Shown here: piece after piece, positions 55,043 through 64,000 of the stretch
How the letters are laid out: every line of letters starts with the position of its first letter
Position numbering within the stretch: the first letter of the stretch is position 1
Origin: Linnemannia schmuckeri
Taxonomy: Eukaryota; Mortierellomycota; Mortierellomycetes; Mortierellales; Mortierellaceae
DNA length: 64,000 bases
Direction of reading: 5' to 3'
Assembly (NCBI GenBank): GCA_029449235.1
Contig: JANATG010000001.1
Span: 2,976,001-3,040,000 of the forward strand
Notes under the pieces: model-generated
Database searches by the model: none
What the model saw: only the letters and a program-made list of their open reading frames with translations
What the model was told of the DNA's origin: nothing
Program-made: the position numbers and the translations under genes

Positions 55043-58000
55043 ATGGAGCTCATGTTTGATGTAGACGACTTTGACGGCAGGAGCTCAACAGACGACATCA
55101 CAACCTCTGTTCCCGTTCTGCCACCCAACCTCCTCCTCAAATGTCTCCAATACCTCCCCGTCTCATCCCTCCCCGCCGTCGCCCAGGCTTGTCGCCGGCT
55201 CAAGGTCATCGTCTACAGTGACGAGCTGTGGGAATCCAAACTTCAGGCCATGGGTTTTGGCTTCCGCGGCAAGAAGACTAATAGCAGCAACGACGACGGA
55301 AGCGGTGCCAGTCTTTTGGATGGACCGATCGACTCTCTCCCGCGTTTCCCTGTCCACGGCGCCAACATCTCAGAAACAACTCGGAAACGGATATCTGCCA
55401 ACACATCTGAAGCCATTGGGGCTGTCAATGGCAGGATGAGTCTCTCCAATCTCTCAGAGGAGGGCTATCAGTCCAGTGTCGACGATGATCCGGCGAATGC
55501 TACTTCCACCAGTTCCACTAAACCACGATTCCAAATCCCAGGATTGCCAGGCGACCCCTATTCGATGATCCAGGGCAGGAAGGCGAACCAAGGAGCACGC
55601 GAGCAGTTTAGGGCGATCTACAATGAACTCTGGCCATACTATGTGGACTTCCGACAGGCGAACAAGGACAGCAAAGTGATTCAGGAGTTTGGAAGTTCAG
55701 TCCTCGATGTCGCAAGAATGCTGGCACGACTCTTGGCATTTTCCAAGGCACCCTTGGCAACCGATTCCGAGCAGGTAATGGGGCGACGGATTTTTTTTTT
55801 TTTCACAGATCAAATTGACGCGACACTTCCAAAGCACACAACCCACTGACATTCAGATTTCAACATTTTTTTGTTGATTTCTCTCGCGATTGCATATCTC
55901 TAGATCAATGAGAACCTTCATGGGACTTGCGAGTATTTCGAAAACCGCTGCTTGCACCTCTTCGAAGTCGCCTACGATTCGCGAGACATTTCGGAGATGG
56001 CTGTAGGGATCTGGATCGCAATATTATCCTAGTTTCTGGTTGTGAACAATGTGGTGGATCAAATTCTCATCGTTTCAATATTCTTTTGTGTCTGCGCTAT
56101 AGAAATTTGCAGGAGTGCTCTTGGATCTGAATGGCGCCCAAGCATGTATTCAAATCTTTATCCAAAAGAACGGGATCTTTTTCGATAACAACTACGAGGC
56201 AGGCGAGAATCTCAAGTAAGGAGCAGTACTGTCTCTCAGGTTTACTATTATCTTTGCAATGCCAAGCGCCATCATAACCATTGATGAAAGCGGAAATCTA
56301 ACTGTAGGCTATTTCATTTGGGCTTTGATAGGCAATATGAGATGTGGCTGTCGCAACCTGTGGTCGTCCGGGAGAACATGGCTTATCCTGAATTTACACC
56401 AATGCGGCTCTTTATGGAGTTTACAGAGATGGAGCTTCAAAAGCAGGGAATCATCATTAGCGACGTATTCCCAGAGGAAGCCGATGTGCTTTACAACTTT
56501 ACAGAGCGTGTGTTTGAGGATGTCATTTCAGAGTACTGTTCACAGCTTTTTGAATTGTGTAGCATGCGGGACAAATTGCTGTACCTCAAGTCAGTCCCGA
56601 CAGCCTACCGGTACCTGGAGCATCTGGAGAACACTGTGATCACTATGGAACCAATCAACGTGCCTCGCTACCGGATCGAGAAACTTCTGGCTAGAGTGTT
56701 TGCACCCTGGCTGGAGCGGTATCTCAAGCAGGAGTTAGATTGGGTTCAAAAGTCATGCAAGGATCAGATAGACAAGTACGAGCGACAGGTAACTGCCAAT
56801 TTTTATGATATGACTGTCCAGAATGTTTTTAAGTTCTCCGTATATTTTAGATGGGGTAAAGATTGACACGCAGTTTACTTTTCGTATGATACTCTCTAGC
56901 GCGACAGCAGGAATACGGAGCCTAAACGAATGAATCCCAGAAACAGAGAGGTCTTTAAGCGCAACTTTTTAAAGGGTTTCCGGAATGTCATCACCCTTCC
57001 CTATAAGATCTCGTCTTCTATTGTTGCAGGCGTGACAGCAGTATCGACGTCGGCATCCTCATCACCTGCGCCTAATAGCACAGCCCCAACAGCAACAACC
57101 GTGGCTCCCTCTATATCAACTACAACGGTCAATGAGGCTTCAGCGGCTACAGCTCCAGCAGCAGCAACTACAACGACACCAACAAAAAACAAGCGGTTCT
57201 CAATTCGGTCCATCACTTCATTGAGCGGGTCCAGCAGTAGCTCGAGTACTACAGCCGCCACGACGATGACGGCAACATCATCTGCGCCAGTGACGCCAAC
57301 CACTGTCAGCACTCCAGCATTTGTTCCTGACAGGAAATCTATTTCTTTGGCGAGCGATGCCGACAGTGTGAGGAGTGCGCCTGGAGGAGTTGAACAGCAA
57401 CAGGTTGTCACTGCTCAAGAAGTACAGGAAGAGATGAACTCTCTCTTGAGTGTTGAGTTGGCTCTGCATTTGATCCATCTTGACAAAGATGCGTTGCAGC
57501 GTCTCGCGGCCTTTTCAGGACTTGGCGGCGTCCTTGGTGGGCGTGTGTAAGTTCCTCGTTAATAAGAACGCTTCATTTCTCATGCGGTATCAACAAGAAG
57601 GATGTCACTAGAGAGCTTAACAACTTTATCTTCTTTCTTTATTTTCTGTTAAATTTAATAGACAAAAGACGATAGAGCTGGTGTTTATTGCGCTATTGAG
57701 GTCGATGGGCAATCAACACATTAAGCCCGGATTCGCAACGTAAGCACAGGAAATCGTGAGGCTACCTGCATATCAAGGCGCGACTTGGCGGCAATGTGAG
57801 TGAAAAACTGCTTCTAATTTATTATCCATCCTTGCCGCAATGATATTTAGAGCGATCCAACAACTAGGACGGTATAAGCCTTCGACGACTCATGGTGGCG
57901 GTGTGACGCCGTTGATGGACTTTTTCGAACTTGTCCATGTGGCGGATCTAATTCTGCAGATGGTGCAGGTTTACTATGCGGAGGAGATGTGCAAGCATAT

Positions 58001-58847
58001 CGACAAGATGGACTTCTTGAACGAGGCCAACAAGGAGAAGAAGTCGTTTGAGAGAATGATTGATGATGGAGTTGCGGCAGGATTGGACAAGAGTATCGAG
58101 GTCATGATCGATCAGGTCGCCTATATCCTTTCGACCATGCAACTGCCTACCGACTTTAACCCTGAGGAAGGCACCGACATCGAGCTGCAACCTACCAATG
58201 TAAATAATCCACTGTCACTTCTTTGCTGTGTCCATTAGTTTTGAAGCGTGCTTCAAGTTTTTTGTCACTAACATCATGTTTAAATTCATTTTCATTGATT
58301 ATTAGGCTTGTCGGGAGGCGGTGACATGTCTAACGACACATACAAAAATGCTGATCGGCTGCACGGACAAACATACCCTTGACGTTTTCTTCCAAGAACT
58401 CGGACTCCGTCTCTTCAAGTATGTTCACTTTACTTTTTACAATATGTTTGTCCCTAGTTCGCGTTAATCGTCATAATTGTTCTCATGCTAACAGGCTCTA
58501 TTGTTTACGTGTACAACGATATTAGTTGTCTGACAAAGCATTTGCGATCGAATGTGGTATCGTCCCAAGGCGGGTTCGTTCTCATTTGCGACCTGAACCA
58601 CTATTATAATTTCATTGTGGGCCTAAAGCAACCGACGCTGAACCCAAACTTTTTGGCACTCAAGGAATTGGGCAACCTGTTTATTATCCAATCGCCATCG
58701 GATTTGAAGCAGCTCATCCATGACATGGAGCGGTTCGGAGGCATCCTCCGGATCGAGGATGTCTTTGAGTTTGCAGAGATGCGCTCCGATTGGAAGAGTA
58801 TCCAACGGATTGTTGAACGCGACCGACTTGAGTGTTCCATCATGTAA
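55043..58847 (+). CDS. RCY1: recyclin-1 (F-box protein with Sec10-like domain)
   Basis: Nine exons: 55043-55774, 55904-56002, 56103-56215, 56332-56788, 56900-57546, 57662-57739, 57851-58199, 58306-58418 and 58526-58847. They give 969 residues; all phases close. Residues ~26-66 form an F-box (LPPNLLLKCLQYLPV...LWESKL). The remainder matches the Sec10/exocyst-like C-terminal region (YIxYFENR block, FITDVFPEEAD-like, HVADLILQMVQVYYAEEM, GGFVLICDLNHYY). Recyclins recruit Skp1 at endosomes and act in recycling and polarised growth. A Ser/Thr/Ala-rich disordered insert (56930-57290) splits the Sec10-like part. The acceptor of exon 9 was chosen at 58525 because using the earlier AG at 58493 would break the frame; it yields LRLFN-CLTKHLR, close to Rcy1. 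Confidence 0.88.
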
Positions 58848-59112
58848 TAATACCAATAACACATACGAAAACTCCACAGAAAAAAGAGATACAGAATTAA
58901 AAAAAAGCGTGCACGCATGTAGAGCGCAGTAGACAAACCAAGTTAAACAGAAATTAATCTCTTCGTTGCGTGTGTTTGTTAAAGACGTTTATTTTATGAG
59001 ATAAAGTGGCGAGGGATTGGTTTGAAAGAGGCGAGCGAGCATTACATTGCGAAACAAAAAAACAAAAAGTATGAAGGATGAGAGTGTGGTTGAAAGAAAA
59101 AGAAGTCTGTAT

Positions 59113-60810
59113 TTAGTGGGACTCCTCGCAGAACTTCTTGTAGTCAGACTCGGTGAGGAGGTCCTTGATCTCGTCCTCGGATGAGAGCTGGATCTTGCAG
59201 AGCCAGGCTAATTTCAAGAGAAAAATAGAATAAAACGGACAAATGTTAGGGTGATGACCATGGATACTGAAATATAAAGTATAACGAGGATAGTTGCTTT
59301 CGTTCTTTCGTTCTCAGAACGGAAAATACGAGAGGCTTCCGATAAAAAAAAAGTTACGATCTCTCTCCTAAGGTACAAACGAACGATGAAGGTTTCATAA
59401 TGCTTCATCGGGATCGCTTCAAAAAGAGTCTCAATGAAAAAAGGTGCATCCTTGTAGACTTCAGGAGTAGACCCAATTGTAAGAGCAAAATGAACGATAC
59501 TTTCAAAAAAAGAAAAAAGAAAAAGAGACGTACCAGAGTCCTCGGGGTTGGTGTTCAAGAGACCGGGCTCGTCACCCAAGGTGTTGTTGACCTCAATGAC
59601 CTTTCCAGAGATGGGGGCATAAATGTCCGAGGCAGCCTTGACGGACTCGACGGATCCAATGGTGTCTATTATGATTGAACCAGAAAAATCATGCAAATGA
59701 AAAACGAGGGCGTGAGATTTTTTTTTGTTGTTGCAATATATATACTCCAGCAGCAAGCACGAAGGAAAGGACGGTAAGGAAGGAGAGCCATGTCCAACGG
59801 AATAGCCGTTGTTTGCTTTCCCTTTGTCTTCCATTTTTCCTCTTTCTCACTTGATCGACCCTCTCTTTTGTCAGAAGAGGAGAGAGAAGGATGATGCTGT
59901 GTGAAAAGGCCGACGCATATTCCAAAATCAACATCGAAAGAAAGAAACGTACCACCCTTCTCGACGTTCTTGAGTTCAGCAGCCTCGACGTAGACGATCT
60001 CGCCAAGGGCCTCCTGTGCGTGGTTGGTGATACCGACGGTAGCAACGCCGTTCTCGATCTCGACCCACTCGTGCTCAGCGGTGTACTTCTTGGCTATTTA
60101 AATATTTCATTGTGAAGCGATGATGAAGAAAAGGTTAGTTAAATGTAATAAGAAAAACCAGAGGGAAAAGACGGGTTGAGACAAAGTAGGGGCATGGAGG
60201 TTGTGGATCATCGATAGCAAAAAGGTGTCCAGATCGGCCATATCATCAATCATCACCGTTGAATGAATGAGTGTATCAGGTAAGACCCGGTTCCTCTTGT
60301 CTGAAGGATGACCTTCAGACGAAAGGCTTTGTGAAATACCAAAGGGTAATAAACCAGGTGTCCTCAACGGATCAATTGAACAGGCATGATATTTCCCATG
60401 CGATATTCACACCCATGGGAATGAGCTGGTTTCCAGTGAAAAAAAAGAAGCGCATATCGCGTTCAAAGACCAAGTCCGCCCTTTCTTATGTTCGTCGTCC
60501 CGCCTGGCGAGAAGGATGTCTGGGAGGGCGTTTATCGTGTATCTCATGTTCCTTCAGAAAATCCCGAAGTTTGTTCTTCTTGCTTGTTCGTTTATCCAGG
60601 GTTAAAAAAGACGAATCCTTGCTTGGTTTGGTTGGTTCACTGCGTGCTGGCGTTTTTTGCGAAAAGGGGGGGAAGTAAAGGAAAAGGCGAAAAAAAGTGA
60701 CACGTACTGGCGTAGAAGCGGGCAAAGGACGAGCCAGGGGCGGCGAATCTGGCCACGGCCTGGGAGCGCATGGTGGGGAAGAGTCTGGAGGAAAGGGCAG
60801 AGAGAGACAT
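59113..60810 (-). CDS. GCV3: glycine cleavage system H protein, mitochondrial
   Basis: Four minus-strand exons, 60810-60708, 60093-59953, 59665-59534 and 59207-59113, give 156 residues with all phases closing. The N-terminal ~34 residues (SRLFPTMRSQAVARFAA) are Arg- and Ala-rich without acids, a mitochondrial presequence. The mature H protein shows YTAEHEWVEIENGVATVGIT, the lipoylation site GSVESVKAASD (Lys91) and the family motif GxVxEVNxxLxDxPxLxNxxPE near residues 103-125. The lipoyl group carries the aminomethyl intermediate among the P, T and L proteins of the glycine decarboxylase complex. Introns are long relative to the exons (615 bp for the first). Confidence 0.95.
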
Positions 60811-61866
60811 TGTGATGCTGTTGCTGTTGTGGTTGTTGTGAGAGGCTGGGTGTTGGGGTTGAGTGGGGAGTGTAGGAGTGTAGGAGTGAAAAAAAAAAAG
60901 AAGAGAAGAAAGAAAGGAGGAAAGAAAGAGAGAAAGAAGAAAAGAAGTAGGAGAGTAGAGAAGAAGGTGGACTAACAAAAAAAAAAAAAAAAAAAAAAAA
61001 ACGCGGAAACGGATGCGATTTTGAGTTTTTTTTTTTTTTTTTGAAAGTTGGCACGGTGGAATGAAATTGAGATCCAGCTCGCTCGCTCTTCCATTTGCTC
61101 TCTCACTCATTCACACACGCACACAGTCCGTTCATTACTCACACACACTTTGTACAGCTGGTGGACTAATCCTGGCTTGATTCTACTGGGTCAACGCGAC
61201 TGTAAATTCGATTCACAGACGTGCAAAAAAGACCGAACAAATTAAAGGTTGGCAGACGGGGACAAGCACCCACTGAGGCAGGTACAGCGCGCACTCACAT
61301 ACATGCTCAAGGAACAGACGGAACAAAAGAAGGGCGAGCAAAGGGCATAACACTATGGCGACCCATTGAGAGCTAACCTTGTCCTTCTTCCTCTCCTCCC
61401 TTCTCACTCCTACACTCTCATACACTCTCACACACTCTCCTATGAGAGCGGAGTACCACACCAAAAGCGATCAAAACCCAACACAAGGATGAGTGCACCT
61501 CGCCCGACCGTTTTTTTTGTTATAAGTGTTGCCCTTTTTTTTCATTTCTCCACTCACCGGTCTCTCGGAGAGTTCCGTGCAGGAATTTTTGTCCTTCCTC
61601 CCCTCCCTTCCTTCATCCTCTCCTACAACATAACCTCCCCGATACCTCTCCTATCTCCACAAACCCATCCCCTCCTTACTTCCACATCTCCAGTCTCAAT
61701 CCCAGTCGCCAGCAATTGGCCATAATAAAAGCTTTCTTCCCCTCTCCAAATAGCTCAACAACAGCACTGTTCGGATGTGTTGATCGTCTTTGCCTTCAAC
61801 CAAAAACCGAACTCGATACTCTTCTTTTTACTTTTTAGCCTTTTGCTTCATACTTGAATGTGCACT
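60811..61866. other. divergent-to-convergent spacer with poly-A and poly-T tracts
   Basis: The region has a long A-run at 60977-61000 and a T-run at 61026-61042, a CA-rich segment (61111-61146) and short ORFs of low complexity. It contains the promoter of the H-protein gene and the 3' side of the kinase gene. No gene was seen. Confidence 0.5.
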
Positions 61867-64000
61867 CTAGTAACCTTGCCCACCTGAACCTGCCACATAC
61901 ATGCTAGTCGCGTTCTTGCGCGACCCATGATGATACGACGACGGTCCCAAATCTCCTCCAAACGTCAACCGCTTCGACGCCGCCGATGTTGCCGATGACA
62001 AAGATCCCGCAGATGTCGCATACGGATTAGAATATCCCTGTTGTTGTTGCTGATGATACACTTGTTGCTGCTGTTGATGGTGTTGCTGTGGCGGTGGCTG
62101 ATACTGGCCTCCGCCATAGATCTTGGCGACTCCTCCACCACTGCTGCTGTTGTACCCGCCATTGAACTGCGAGTACGATACTGGTCCACCGTTCGTTGGC
62201 GTCTTTGACGACTTGACGGACGATTGATTTGCTCCGAATCCCACCTTCTCGTCAATGTCGCTCTTGAGCTTTCGGGATCCGCTCGTTGACTGCCCACCAT
62301 ATCTAAAAGGTATACAAATCATTCAAAAGAGGTGTAAGTAACAGCATCCTTACTCCTATATCATCGGTTTCCTTCCATAGTAGAAACGACCTCGAAATCA
62401 ATGAAAACAAATCATATTGGCAACTTACGCAGAACTCTTGCGACGAGAGGCAGAGGTGTCGGGTGGTGGCGGGCTGAACTGTGCCCTCGAAGGTGACTTG
62501 ACATCAGAGATCCACTCATGCTGCAAACCTTCGCGAGGCTTCATCCGTTTCTCTGGGTCCCATATCAGACACTTGGAGATAAAGTCCAAAAACAACACAT
62601 CAGCGCACTTCAGGACTTGTCCCAGGGTCTTGGAACCAGGTCTTCTCTTCTTGCCCTTCGAGTTCACCACCAGCTTGGGGTTACCGTTGGAATCTAAAAC
62701 AGCAAAGCGTCGAGAAAGAACTGTCTATATTAGCGCTCGACGTAAACTACCTCATTTATGAGAGATGTACTGACGATCATCGTAACAGGAAACACTTACC
62801 GAAAAACACTTTCTTTCGTGAACTCTTCTCCACAAGGTAGCGATCTGGGATGCCTTGGATTTCCATGATGCAGGTCAGCTGCTCCTGCTCATTCTCTCCG
62901 GGGAAAAGTGGACATCCTGTGTACAATTCGGCCAGAATGCAGCCAAGCGACCACATGTCGATGGCCATGTTATACGACATTCCCAGAATCACCTCAGGTG
63001 ACCGATAGAATCGCGATTGGATATAAGTGTAGACCTTCTCGTTCTCCAGACAGCTGCTTCCAAAATCAATCACCTTGATACTCGACTTTGTAGGGTGCTT
63101 CAACAAAACATTCTAGTTTACCAACAAGAAATGACATCATTTGAGTTAATATTGTCACTAAGTATGCCTTCCGGTAGGTCTTAAATGATGCCATATGGCG
63201 CATGCATGTTACCTCAGGCTTAAGATCGCAATGAACGACATTGTGCTTGTTCAACAAATCGAGTGTTTGCAAAAGCTGCGTGCAGAATCTACGACATAAA
63301 AAAGCAGTATTGATTCAGTCAGCTTCACCTGAAACTAAAAATCGCCTTTCAGTATTACGCTATGAGCAAAGGAATTGGACACATACCTCTTGATCAAGCC
63401 GAGACTGAAGCCCTGGAAGGAGTTGCTCTTGATAAACTCGTACAGGTTGATGGAGAGCAACTCGGACGCAATGCAAAGATGGTTACGGAAGTAAAAGTTA
63501 TCGGTCATGCGGATCAAATTATGCTTGTCCTCGGGATCCTAAAAGCAGAATTGACGTTGCGTTAACACGAGTTCGATATTATTAGTACACTGTCATGGAT
63601 AAACGCATAGTTCACGAGCCAAACGTTTATCTTACCCATTTGTTCAAGCTGTTCAGGATCTTGACCTCGACGACAGCCTGACAATGAAACCGCTTCTTGT
63701 TCCGGATGATCTTGATCGCAACATACTCGCCTGTCTTGTGGTCGTAACACTTGGCGACTTGTCCGAATGATCCTTTGCCAAGCATGTCCAGGACTTCGTA
63801 CCGATACGAAATGTGGTCGTGGTTGACAATAAGGTAGTCGCCTCGCTCATCGTCAAACCCTATGAGTTCAGAGAAATAAAATTCGAAATCGTTAGCGGCT
63901 TCATCACAGAGACGCTAATCAATCACTAATGCTGACCACTCCTCATTCGGCCAAGGACTCTCCTGTAATTACACGTGAACGTACCAAAATTGCTGTTGTT
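61867..64000 (-). CDS. DYRK-family protein kinase (Pom1/DYRK2-like), 5' end outside the window
   Basis: Minus-strand exons visible: 64000-63985 (partial), 63859-63636, 63538-63387, 63288-63213, 63112-62800, 62693-62429 and 62302-61867. Phases agree across each junction. The kinase opens with GFDDERGDYLIVNHDHISYRY and the Gly loop LGKGSFGQV, followed by AIKIIRNKKRF with the ATP Lys. Further marks are HNVVHCDLKPENVLL (catalytic loop), VIDFGSSC (DFG) and the YTYIQSRFYRSPEV activation loop with the autophosphorylated second Tyr. These are diagnostic of DYRK2/4 and S. pombe Pom1, a dual-specificity kinase in cell polarity and cell-cycle control. After the kinase domain lies a Ser/Gly/Gln-rich tail of ~150 residues with a poly-Gln-like tract. 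The N-terminal regulatory part is missing because the window ends at 64000. Confidence 0.9.

Overview
The window looks like nuclear DNA of a filamentous fungus, most likely an early-diverging Mucoromycota lineage such as the Mortierellaceae. This is an inference from gene content and style, not from a database search. Genes are monocistronic and on both strands. They are interrupted by short GT-AG introns (mostly 80-250 bp) with GTAAGT-like donors and separated by pyrimidine-rich, homopolymer-rich spacers. The products are typical eukaryotic core proteins. All exon boundaries below were read by eye; for nearly every gene the exon lengths close the reading frame exactly.

Layout. 1-3090: no recognisable gene. 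3091-4795 (+): polyglutamine bZIP factor of the MetR/Cys-3/Met4 type. 5139-6140 (+): mitoribosomal mS23 (Rsm25). 6475-7314 (-): SRP14. 8506-9685 (-): 3-hydroxyanthranilate 3,4-dioxygenase (BNA1). 10741-12750 (+): AzgA-type purine permease. 12929-14517 and 14887-16819 (-): tandem aspartic proteases. The upstream one is a normal vacuolar proteinase A (PEP4); the downstream copy has lost a catalytic Asp. 17330-18242 (+): Mediator subunit MED11. 18410-19583 (-): FCP1/SCP-like HAD phosphatase. 20578-21384 (+): coiled-coil orphan. 21570-23063 (-): orphan membrane protein. 23560-24115: decayed coding remnant. 25495-29769 (+): 1424-residue intronless protein joining a PTP/DSP-like phosphatase, a P-loop polynucleotide-kinase-like domain and a C-terminal RNA ligase domain. 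29936-34687 (-): P-type Ca2+-ATPase. 35992-39153 (+): Golgi CASP/Coy1. 40124-41158 (+): pirin with a signal peptide. 41475-43604: A-rich minisatellite and a dead Tc1/mariner/IS630-type transposase. 44267-46768 (-): coiled-coil orphan. 49968-51500 (+): UDP-GlcNAc pyrophosphorylase. 51760-54324: repeat-rich stretch with a gene fragment, a tRNA-Arg(ACG), an inverted-repeat (MITE-like) element and a tRNA-Gln(TTG). 55043-58847 (+): recyclin-1 (F-box plus Sec10-like). 59113-60810 (-): glycine cleavage H protein. 61867 to beyond 64000 (-): DYRK/Pom1-type kinase, 5' end outside the window.

There is no operon or obvious biosynthetic cluster; most genes are independent housekeeping functions. Two loci stand out. 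The first is the phosphatase-kinase-ligase fusion, which by its parts could heal and seal broken RNA ends in one polypeptide. The second is the PEP4 tandem pair, where exon structure and signal peptide are conserved but one copy has become a pseudoprotease.
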